A DNA stretch of 8,068 nucleotides from a bacterium UBP2_UBA4780 (GTDB taxonomy: Bacteria > Edwardsbacteria > AC1 > EtOH8), in assembly GCA_002403115.1 (NCBI GenBank), contig DHHE01000202.1, positions 1-8,068 on the forward strand, written 5' to 3'. Positions 1 through 5,527 of the stretch are shown here, piece after piece. The position numbers and the translations under genes are program-made. Every line of letters starts with the position of its first letter. Within the stretch, counting starts at the first letter, position 1. The notes beneath the pieces were generated by a model. That model was not told where the DNA came from, ran no database searches, and saw nothing but the letters and a program-made list of their open reading frames with translations.

Positions 1-699
1 GTAAGGGTGGTGGGAATCCCCAAGACCATCGACAACGACCTGGCGGCAACCGACGTCACCTTCGGCTTCGACTCGGCCCTGACCACGGCCACCGAGGCCC
101 TGGACAAGCTGCACACCACCGCCGCCTCGCACCACCGGGTGATGATCATGGAGACCATGGGGCGCTACGCCGGCTGGATCGCGCTGTGCTCGGGCATGGC
201 CGGGGGCGGCGACGTCATCCTGCTGCCGGAGATGCCCTACGACCTGGCGGCGGTCTGCCGGGCGGTGGAGGAACGGAGCGTCAAGGGCAAGCGGTTCTCC
301 CTGGTGGTGGCCTCCGAGGGGGCCAAGCCCCGGGGGGGCGAGATGGTGGTCAAGAAGGTGGTCAAGGAGTCCACCGACCAGCTGCGGCTGGGGGGGATCG
401 GCCAGAAGCTGGCCGACGACATCGAGGAGCGCACCGGGATCGAGAGCCGGGTGACGGTGCTGGGGCACCTGCAGCGCGGCGGCAGCCCCACCGCCTACGA
501 CCGGATCCTGGGGACCCGCTTCGGGGTGGCGGCGGTGGAGCTGCTGGACCGGGGCGAGCTGGACAGGATGGTGGCCCTGCGCGGCACCGAGATCACCTCG
601 GTCCCGGTGTCAGAGGTGGCCGACAAACTTCGGAGGGTGGACCCGGACTCGGAGCTGGTGCGGGCGGCCCGCTCGGTGGGGACGTCGTTCGGCGACTGA
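1..699 (+). CDS. pfkA: 6-phosphofructokinase, C-terminal part (5' end outside window)
   Basis: The product phosphorylates fructose 6-phosphate to fructose 1,6-bisphosphate in the cytoplasm, the committed step of glycolysis. The reading frame is open from base 1, and 232 residues are visible to the TGA at 697-699. Numbering from base 1, PKTIDND lies at residues 7-13 and contains the catalytic aspartate of the TIDND motif. MGRYAGWIA begins at residue 53, and VLGHLQRGG carries the sugar-phosphate-binding His156 and Arg159. The N-terminal nucleotide-binding GGDxxG region is missing because the window begins inside the gene. The lysine before TIDND (bases 22-24) and the GWIA segment match the mixed ATP/PPi 'group III' type rather than the E. 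coli enzyme, which has Gly at that position. The phosphate donor therefore cannot be decided from this fragment. The family call is very safe. An internal GTG at base 7 is not the start. Confidence 0.96.
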   Translation, partial: VRVVGIPKTIDNDLAATDVTFGFDSALTTATEALDKLHTTAASHHRVMIMETMGRYAGWIALCSGMAGGGDVILLPEMPYDLAAVCRAVEERSVKGKRFSLVVASEGAKPRGGEMVVKKVVKESTDQLRLGGIGQKLADDIEERTGIESRVTVLGHLQRGGSPTAYDRILGTRFGVAAVELLDRGELDRMVALRGTEITSVPVSEVADKLRRVDPDSELVRAARSVGTSFGD

Positions 700-836
700 G
701 CTTTGGCTGGCGGAAGCACCTGCCCGCGAAACACGCCAAAAGCACGGGAACCAGGTTGGCTGACAAGTTGAAGGCAGAACCGGATGTTGGGAAGAGGCAT
801 GCGATATTGGCGGCAATCGGCGGGCACGGCAGGTTT
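700..836. other. Spacer between pfkA and the outer-membrane protein gene
   Basis: No convincing gene is present. The frame that continues into the downstream gene is open here, but its translation is low-complexity and family-less. Imperfect 9-11 base units built on C-rich plus AAA/AAC blocks lie at 725-753, resembling degenerate intergenic tandem repeats. No T-run that would make a classical terminator follows pfkA. Confidence 0.6.
718..756 (+). repeat. Bulged hairpin downstream of pfkA
   Basis: ACCTG (718-722) pairs with CAGGT (752-756), and CCCG (723-726) pairs with CGGG (745-748). This gives nine base pairs with a three-base bulge (749-751) and an 18-base loop. It begins 18 bases after the pfkA stop. 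Without a following T-run it is not a standard intrinsic terminator; it could protect the mRNA 3' end or be a decayed repeat. Confidence 0.4.
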
Positions 837-1895
837 GTGAAAAAATACTATTTAATTATAGTATTGTTCCCGGCAGTTGCCGCCTCCGGCCACCAGCTGC
901 GGCTGCCGCTGCAGTACGACCGCTACCTCCCCTGGTCGGCCCGGTCGCTGGGGATGGGCAGCGCCGCCGTGGCCGGGGGCGGGGCGTCGGCGTTGTTCGG
1001 CCAACCGGACCGGACCGGCGGGCTTGAACGCTGGGAGGCGGGCGTCTCCTCCGCCGCGCTTTCGGCCGGCCGCAGCCACGTCTCCATCGAAAGCGAGGCT
1101 TCCCGGGCGGCGCCCTCGGCGGCGGCGGCGGCCTTCAGGCTGGGCGGCCACGTCCTGGCCTTCGGCTGCCGCCGGGCCGTGGACGTCCGGATCTCCTTCC
1201 CCGACGTCTACGCCCCTCTGCTGTCGGACCATGCCGCGCTGGAGCTGGATCAGGCCGTGCTCGGCTGGGCATACTCCACGGCCGGCAACGCCTCCATCGG
1301 CTTCAGCCTTGGCGCCTCCAGGGCGGGCTTCGATTGGCGGGGGCCGGACAGGGCCTATGCCGCCGGGGAGGCTTCCGGTTTCGGCTTCTCGGCCGGACTC
1401 ACCATCCCGGTGACCGGCGAGATCAAGCTGTCTCTGGCCGCGGCCGCCAAGAGCGAGCTTAAGGGCACGGCCGACTTCCTGCCGGACCCGGCCGCCGGCG
1501 ACCTGGAGCTGTCCGGCGCCGTCCCCAGCCGGACGGCGGCGGCGGTGGAATACCGGCCGGAGACCGGCCTGATCCTGGTGGCCGAGGCGGCGATGTCCGG
1601 CTGGAACACGGTCACCCAGGGCTACGAGGGCCGCATTGATCTGCACCTGGGGGCCGAGGTCCAGATAATCGAGGCCCTCGCCCTGCGGCTGGGCGGCTTC
1701 ACCATGACCAGCCCGCTGGACGAATACGAGCGGCGGCTCGACGCCACCCTCCGGGACGGTTACTTCCTGACGGCCGGGCTCGGCCTGTCCTGTAAAGGGT
1801 TTTATCTCGACCTGGGCGGCGCCAGCAGCCGTCCCCTCTCGGGCGGCGGTCAGAGCCAGAACAGGCTGGCGGTCTCGGCCGGTTTCGGTCGCTGA
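837..1895 (+). CDS. Putative outer-membrane beta-barrel protein, PorV/PorQ (UPF0164)-like
   Basis: The encoded protein has 352 residues and a classical signal peptide: two lysines after the start, a hydrophobic core at about residues 4-16, and a likely cleavage near residues 15-18. Just after the signal comes ARSLGMGSAAVAG (35-47), then ALFGQP (52-57). This resembles the N-terminal 'AR.LGMGGA...A...NP.GL' block of PorV/PorQ/UPF0164-type barrels. The usual Asn of the NP pair is Gln here, so membership is tentative. The rest alternates short hydrophobic and polar stretches rich in Gly and Ala, as expected for transmembrane beta-strands. The start is uncertain. GTG at 837 gives the cleanest signal peptide but has only a weak AGG upstream. 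TTG at 807 is preceded by GAAGAGG (791-797) at a 9-base distance and would add ten residues. Its role is unknown; it may be a surface or transport barrel. Confidence 0.6.
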   Translation: MKKYYLIIVLFPAVAASGHQLRLPLQYDRYLPWSARSLGMGSAAVAGGGASALFGQPDRTGGLERWEAGVSSAALSAGRSHVSIESEASRAAPSAAAAAFRLGGHVLAFGCRRAVDVRISFPDVYAPLLSDHAALELDQAVLGWAYSTAGNASIGFSLGASRAGFDWRGPDRAYAAGEASGFGFSAGLTIPVTGEIKLSLAAAAKSELKGTADFLPDPAAGDLELSGAVPSRTAAAVEYRPETGLILVAEAAMSGWNTVTQGYEGRIDLHLGAEVQIIEALALRLGGFTMTSPLDEYERRLDATLRDGYFLTAGLGLSCKGFYLDLGGASSRPLSGGGQSQNRLAVSAGFGR

Positions 1896-1955
1896 AAGGG
1901 GGCTCGGGGACGGCGGGGCAAGACCCCGGCAATCCGGACTGGCGGCGGCAGGGCG

Positions 1956-1975
1956 TTATCGAAAATATACGATAA
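1956..1975. promoter_or_regulatory. Perfect inverted repeat in the pgi leader
   Basis: TTATCG (1956-1961) and CGATAA (1970-1975) are exact reverse complements separated by eight A/T bases. The element sits in a sharply AT-rich patch (about 1956-1990) inside GC-rich surroundings, 24 bases before the pgi start. It could be an operator, a small hairpin or part of a promoter. I could not assign clear -35 and -10 boxes here. Confidence 0.4.
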
Positions 1976-1986
1976 ATAAGTAGTAT

Positions 1987-1992
1987 AAGGAG
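1987..1992 (+). promoter_or_regulatory. Shine-Dalgarno site of pgi
   Basis: AAGGAG lies seven bases before the ATG at 2000, an optimal spacing. It fixes that codon as the pgi start. Confidence 0.85.
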
Positions 1993-1999
1993 CGGCGAC

Positions 2000-3403
2000 A
2001 TGAAACAGGCGGCGGTGAGGCTCGACTTCAACAACCTGATGGCCGACCGGATAGGTTCCCAAGGGCTGTCCTACTCGGAGATCGAGGGGGCGGGGAAGCT
2101 GGTCAGCCGGGCGGTGGAGTGGTTCTACACCAGGCGGGCCAAGGGAAAGATGGATTTCTTCGACCTGCCGGCCAGGGCGGAGTGCCTCAAGCAGTCCCTG
2201 GGCCTGGCCAGGATCATGAAAGGGAAGTTCGAGGACCTGGTGGTGCTGGGCATCGGGGGATCGGCCCTGGGAACCGCGGCCGTCCAGGCGGCCCTCAGCC
2301 CCTGGGAGTACAACCACGACCGCAAGGCCCGCAGGGGCCGGCCCCGGCTGTGGGTGCTGGACAACGTCGACCCGGAGAAGCTGCGCGGCGTCCTGTCGCT
2401 TTTAAAACCCGGGAAGACGCTGGTCAACGTCATCAGCAAGTCCGGGACCACGGCCGAGACCAGCGCCCAGTTCCTGTGGATGCGGGCCTGGCTGCAGCGC
2501 TCCCTGAAGAAGCGCTGGGCCAGGAACCTGGTGGCGACCACCGACCCGGCCGAGGGCCTGCTGCGGCAGATCGTCCGGGACGAGGGCCTGGCCAGCCTGG
2601 AGGTGCCGCCGGGGGTGGGCGGGCGGTTCTCGGTGCTCAGCCCGGTCGGTCTTTTCCCCCTGGCCATGACCGGGGTGGACGTGGCCTCGCTGACGGCCGG
2701 GGCCGGCCACATGCGGAAGCGGACCCTGGACGAGAACCCCTGGCGCAACCCGGCCCGCCTCTACGGCCTGCTGCAGTACCTGCTCTACCAGAAGGGTTAC
2801 CGCATCAACGTCATGATGCCTTACTCCGAAGCCCTCTATCCGCTGGCCGACTGGTTCCGCCAGCTGTGGGCCGAGTCCCTGGGCAAGCGGACCGACAGCC
2901 GGGGCCAGATGGTGGAGACCGGGCCGACGCCGGTCAAGGCCCTGGGGGCCACCGACCAGCACTCCCAGCTCCAGCTGTACATGGAGGGGCCGCGCGACAA
3001 GTCGGTCACCTTCCTCAGGATCGGGAAGTTCCGCCGGGAGGCGTCCATACCCAGGGCCTACCCCCGGCACAGGGACATGGCCTACCTGGGCGGAAAGTCC
3101 TTCAGCGACCTGCTGAACGCCGAGGCCCGGGCCACCGCCATGTCGCTGGCCAAGAATGGCCGGCCCAACTGCTCCTTCATGCTTCCGGAGATAACCCCCC
3201 ACGTCCTGGGCCAGCTGATCTTCCTGCTGGAGACGGCCACCGCCTTCGCCGGAGGGCTCTTCGACATCAACCCCATGGACCAGCCCGGGGTGGAGGAGGG
3301 CAAGCGCTACGCCTACGGCCTGATGGGGCGCCAGGGCTTCGAGAACCGCAAGGTGGAGGTGGAGAAGTTCGAGGCGGGGGCCATGGACAAGTACATAGTA
3401 TAG
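2000..3403 (+). CDS. pgi: Glucose-6-phosphate isomerase
   Basis: This enzyme interconverts glucose 6-phosphate and fructose 6-phosphate in the cytoplasm, supplying the substrate of the phosphofructokinase encoded upstream. The 467-residue product has the length of the compact bacterial isomerases. Two SIS-fold domains are visible. GIGGSALG (84-91) and SKSGTTAET (146-154) form the first sugar-phosphate site. GGRFS (207-211) is part of PGI signature 1 and carries the active-site Arg209. Glu292 in ESLGK is the expected catalytic base, His321 in DQHSQ is the ring-opening residue, and FDINPMDQPGVEEGK (421-435) is signature 2, ending in the catalytic Lys435. The gene starts at ATG 2000 behind a good AAGGAG and ends with TAG at 3401-3403. 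It lies 104 bases after the barrel gene. No key residue appears to be missing. Confidence 0.97.
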   Translation: MKQAAVRLDFNNLMADRIGSQGLSYSEIEGAGKLVSRAVEWFYTRRAKGKMDFFDLPARAECLKQSLGLARIMKGKFEDLVVLGIGGSALGTAAVQAALSPWEYNHDRKARRGRPRLWVLDNVDPEKLRGVLSLLKPGKTLVNVISKSGTTAETSAQFLWMRAWLQRSLKKRWARNLVATTDPAEGLLRQIVRDEGLASLEVPPGVGGRFSVLSPVGLFPLAMTGVDVASLTAGAGHMRKRTLDENPWRNPARLYGLLQYLLYQKGYRINVMMPYSEALYPLADWFRQLWAESLGKRTDSRGQMVETGPTPVKALGATDQHSQLQLYMEGPRDKSVTFLRIGKFRREASIPRAYPRHRDMAYLGGKSFSDLLNAEARATAMSLAKNGRPNCSFMLPEITPHVLGQLIFLLETATAFAGGLFDINPMDQPGVEEGKRYAYGLMGRQGFENRKVEVEKFEAGAMDKYIV

Positions 3404-3423
3404 GACCCGTGATAGAATTTCAC

Positions 3424-3447
3424 AAGGAAGCCAGGAAAACAGGAAAT
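3424..3447 (+). repeat. Three short tandem octamers
   Basis: AAGGAAGC (3424-3431), CAGGAAAA (3432-3439) and CAGGAAAT (3440-3447) follow one another without gaps and share an [AC]AGGAA core. This looks like a degenerate intergenic tandem repeat. Confidence 0.45.
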
Positions 3448-3448
3448 A

Positions 3449-3502
3449 TTTCAAGGTCATCGGAATCAGGCTTGAAAAGTTGAAGATAATGGGGATTCAA
3501 CT
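3449..3502. repeat. Two abutting perfect hairpins
   Basis: TTTCAAG (3449-3455) pairs with CTTGAAA (3471-3477) around a 15-base loop. The very next base begins AGTTGAA (3478-3484), which pairs with TTCAACT (3496-3502) around an 11-base loop. Both stems are seven perfect base pairs and touch end to end. No T-run follows on the plus strand, so a terminator is unlikely. The pair may be a palindromic repeat element or leader structure of dacB. Confidence 0.45.
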
Positions 3503-3525
3503 CTCTCAAAAACGCGTCAAGTCCA

Positions 3526-3545
3526 ATAGATCGCCAGAAATCTAT
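3526..3545 (+). promoter_or_regulatory. Hairpin at the ribosome-binding position of dacB
   Basis: ATAGAT (3526-3531) and ATCTAT (3540-3545) are exact reverse complements with an 8-base loop. The stem ends two bases before the TTG start, where a Shine-Dalgarno would normally lie, and no good one is present. It may limit translation initiation, but the stem is AT-rich and weak. Confidence 0.35.
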
Positions 3546-3547
3546 CC

Positions 3548-5056
3548 TTGCTAAAAGCGATTTACCGAATACTCGCCTTCGCCCTGCTGTCCGGCTTGGC
3601 GGCATTGCCCGCCGGCTGCGCCGGGGGCCGCCACCGGATAAGACCCGACGTCCTGGCACCCGCCCCGGCCGACAGTTCGGCCCTGCGGATGGAGCTGCTG
3701 GCGGCGCGGCTGGACTCGCTCGTTTCAGACACCCTGCTGGCCCAGGCCCAGTACGGCGTCTACATAGTCGATGCCTGGACCGGCCGGCCGGTCTACGCCC
3801 GCAACTTCCAGCAGCTGCTGGTTCCGGCCTCGGCCAACAAGCTCTTCGTCACCGCTCTGGCCCTGCGCCGTCTGGGGCCGCAGCACCGGTTCACCACCGC
3901 GGTTCTGGGCGACAGCCTTGACGCGCGCGGCCGGCTTCGGGGCAACCTGTACCTGGCGGGCTCGGGGGACCCCAGCCTGACGACCGCCGGGCTGGAGGAG
4001 CTGGCCTTCAGGCTCAAGTCGGCCGGGCTGGAGCGGGTGGCCGGCAAGCTGGTCCTGGACCCGGGAGCCTTCGACACCTCGAAATACGGCCCGGGATGGA
4101 TGTGGGACGAGGGGCCCTACGCCTACAACGCGCCCATCTCGGCCCTTTCGGTCAACCGCAACACCTTCGAGATCGGGATCTCGGCCGGGCCCAGGCCCGG
4201 TGACGGGCTAAAGGTGAGCCTCAGGCCTTCCAGCGCCTACTTCAAGGTCGAAAACCAGGGGGTGACCGCCTTTCCCGGGGTGAAGCGCAGCCTGAAGGTC
4301 AACCGGAAGCAGGAGGGCGAGGGCGAGACGGTGTCGGTTTCCGGCGTGCTGCCGCCGGAGGATTCGCCCCACTACGCGGTGCGCAGCGTGGCCGACCCGG
4401 TCCGCTACTGCGGCAGCCTTTTCCGGGAGGCCCTGCGGCGCCAGGGGATCGTGGTCGCCGGCGGCACGGCGGTGGGCCGGGCGCCCGAGGGGCTGGCCTG
4501 CCTGGCGGCGGCCAGGTCCAAGCCGCTGCACTCGATACTCCAGGACCTCAACAAGGACAGCGACAACTTCACCGCCGAGATGCTTTACCGCGCCATCATG
4601 GCCGGCGACAGGATTCCGAGGGGGAACGGAGCGCCCGACCATTCCGAGCCGATGGAGGCCATGATGGCCGGCCTGGGTTTCGGGCCGGGCAGCCACCGGA
4701 TAGTGGACGGCTCGGGCCTCTCCCGCTACAACCTCTGTTCCCCGCAGCAGCTGGTGGCGGTGCTGATGGACCTCCACCGGGACGAGCTCATCAGGCCCGA
4801 GCTTTTGGCCTCGCTGCCCATCGCCGGGGCCGACGGCACCCTCGGTTCCAGGATGAACGGGGAGGGCGTGCAGAACCGGTCCCGGGCCAAGACGGGCACC
4901 ATGACCGGGGTCTCCTCCCTGGCCGGCTTCGCCTTCGGCAGCGGCGGCCGGCGGTACTGCTTCGCCATGATGTTCAACAACTACACGGCCGGGGCCCCGG
5001 CCATCAGAACCCTGCAGGACAGGATGGTGGCCGAGCTGATCGCCGTTTCGCCCTAG
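3548..5056 (+). CDS. dacB: D-alanyl-D-alanine carboxypeptidase/endopeptidase, PBP4 (peptidase S13) family
   Basis: Enzymes of this family trim terminal D-Ala and cut cross-bridges in peptidoglycan in the periplasm. The 502-residue product, close to the usual S13 length, has all three penicillin-binding motifs. SxxK is Ser95-Ala-Asn-Lys98 with Ser95 the expected nucleophile, SxN is Ser338-Asp-Asn340, and KTGT is at 448-451. DGSGLSRYN (387-395) is also typical of the family. Residues 1-24 form a signal peptide ending in LPAGC. This resembles a lipobox, but Pro takes the position usually held by Leu, so lipidation of Cys24 is uncertain. TTG at 3548 is the first usable start after the in-frame stop at 3527-3529 and is needed to keep the signal peptide. 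It lacks a clear Shine-Dalgarno. The stop is TAG at 5054-5056. Confidence 0.93.
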   Translation: MLKAIYRILAFALLSGLAALPAGCAGGRHRIRPDVLAPAPADSSALRMELLAARLDSLVSDTLLAQAQYGVYIVDAWTGRPVYARNFQQLLVPASANKLFVTALALRRLGPQHRFTTAVLGDSLDARGRLRGNLYLAGSGDPSLTTAGLEELAFRLKSAGLERVAGKLVLDPGAFDTSKYGPGWMWDEGPYAYNAPISALSVNRNTFEIGISAGPRPGDGLKVSLRPSSAYFKVENQGVTAFPGVKRSLKVNRKQEGEGETVSVSGVLPPEDSPHYAVRSVADPVRYCGSLFREALRRQGIVVAGGTAVGRAPEGLACLAAARSKPLHSILQDLNKDSDNFTAEMLYRAIMAGDRIPRGNGAPDHSEPMEAMMAGLGFGPGSHRIVDGSGLSRYNLCSPQQLVAVLMDLHRDELIRPELLASLPIAGADGTLGSRMNGEGVQNRSRAKTGTMTGVSSLAGFAFGSGGRRYCFAMMFNNYTAGAPAIRTLQDRMVAELIAVSP

Positions 5057-5084
5057 GCCGTTCAACCAGCGAAGAACGCAGATA

Positions 5085-5109
5085 TTTCCGGAAAACCCTT
5101 TGATTTTCC
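5085..5109. promoter_or_regulatory. Overlapping palindromes at the cheY-like gene promoter
   Basis: TTTCCGGAAA (5085-5094) is a perfect 10-base palindrome. Its right half, GGAAAA (5090-5095), also forms an inverted repeat with TTTTCC (5104-5109) across eight bases. The second arm overlaps the proposed -35 box at 5100-5105, so a bound regulator could block RNA polymerase. The binding protein is unknown, and this is inferred from position and symmetry only. Confidence 0.4.
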
Positions 5110-5127
5110 CCATCGATTTAGTATAAT
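5100..5127 (+). promoter_or_regulatory. Sigma-70-type promoter for the receiver-gcvT transcript
   Basis: A perfect -10 box TATAAT (5122-5127) is preceded by TTGATT (5100-5105) at a 16-base spacing; a one-base shift, TTTGAT at 5099, gives 17. The start point would fall near base 5134, only about eight bases before the ATG at 5142. The transcript would then be almost leaderless, which fits the lack of a Shine-Dalgarno. Confidence 0.6.
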
Positions 5128-5141
5128 TAACGGATACTGCC

Positions 5142-5504
5142 ATGAAGAAGATACTGGTAGCCGACGACGACCGCAACATCCTCTACCTGATCTCCGAGGT
5201 CCTGGCCAAGGGGGACTACGAGGTGGCCCAGGCGGTCAACGGGGATCACGCCCTGAAGCTGGCCAGGGAGACGAGGCCGGACCTGATCGTCCTGGACATC
5301 ATGATGCCGGGCATGGACGGGTTCAAGGTGCTGAGGGAGCTGAAGGCCGATCCCCAGACCGGTGGGATCAAGGTGGTGGTCATCTCGGCCAAGACCAAGC
5401 CCGAGGACGTGGAGAAGGGCATGGCCGCGGGGGCGGACCATTACTTCACCAAGCCGTTCAAGATATCGGAACTGACCGCCAAGATCCGGGAGATATTGGA
5501 ATAA
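5142..5504 (+). CDS. Stand-alone response-regulator receiver domain (CheY-like)
   Basis: The gene encodes 120 residues that make one complete receiver domain with no output domain. The acidic cluster is Asp8-Asp10, and the phospho-acceptor is Asp52 in VLDIMMPGMDG. The switch residue is Ser82 in VVISAK, the aromatic switch is Tyr101/Phe102, and the invariant lysine is Lys104 in FTKPF. The protein should be phosphorylated by an unidentified histidine kinase and act by protein contact rather than by binding DNA. No Shine-Dalgarno precedes the ATG at 5142, but a consensus TATAAT lies 15 bases upstream. gcvT follows 23 bases after the TAA stop (5502-5504), so the two are probably co-transcribed. 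No kinase or chemotaxis gene is visible, and calling it cheY itself would go beyond the evidence. Confidence 0.93.
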   Translation: MKKILVADDDRNILYLISEVLAKGDYEVAQAVNGDHALKLARETRPDLIVLDIMMPGMDGFKVLRELKADPQTGGIKVVVISAKTKPEDVEKGMAAGADHYFTKPFKISELTAKIREILE

Positions 5505-5511
5505 AGCGATT

Positions 5512-5516
5512 GGAGG
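5512..5516 (+). promoter_or_regulatory. Shine-Dalgarno site of gcvT
   Basis: GGAGG lies 11 bases before ATG 5528 and overlaps the alternative TTG start at 5510. A start at 5510 would leave no ribosome-binding site and add six residues not typical of GcvT, so 5528 is preferred. Confidence 0.7.
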
Positions 5517-5527
5517 GCAAAAGGGCC

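Larger units (their letters stand above)
3404..3547. other. Non-coding spacer between pgi and dacB
   Basis: The spacer is AT-rich relative to both neighbours and has no supported gene. It contains three tandem octamer-like units at 3424-3447 (AAGGAAGC, CAGGAAAA, CAGGAAAT) and three small perfect hairpins, described separately. No clear sigma-70-type promoter or intrinsic terminator could be picked out. TTGAAA at 3472-3477 is a possible -35 box but lacks a good partner. Confidence 0.6.

Noticed and set aside
186..836. Upstream extension of the barrel gene's frame through pfkA
   Set aside because: The frame is open only because of high GC. Its translation inside pfkA is Gly/Ala/Arg-rich shadow sequence, and the signal peptide begins near 837.
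1117..1131. Five CGG triplets as a phase-variation tract
   Set aside because: The in-frame triplet repeat only encodes an Ala run in an Ala-rich protein, so slippage would not shift the frame.
852..1646. 264-codon minus-strand open frame opposite the barrel gene
   Set aside because: The composition is shadow-like and there is no start context. The plus-strand signal peptide and barrel pattern are the better explanation.
1914..1928. CGGGG-CAAGA-CCCCG hairpin as a terminator for the barrel gene
   Set aside because: The five-base-pair stem is followed by GCAATCC rather than a T-run.
2402..3460. 352-codon minus-strand open frame opposite pgi
   Set aside because: It lies antisense to a complete, motif-bearing pgi. 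The product is low-complexity (Gly/Leu/Val/His-rich) with no recognisable family.
2119..3483. Second plus-strand open frame overlapping pgi
   Set aside because: It is a Pro/Gly/Arg-rich out-of-frame reading of pgi with no family features.
5059..5078. CGTTC/GAACG hairpin after dacB as a terminator
   Set aside because: It has only five base pairs with a 10-base loop and no T-run.
4208..5179. 323-codon minus-strand open frame opposite dacB
   Set aside because: It is antisense to the KTG/SxN half of dacB and crosses the promoter region. This is typical GC-rich shadow coding.
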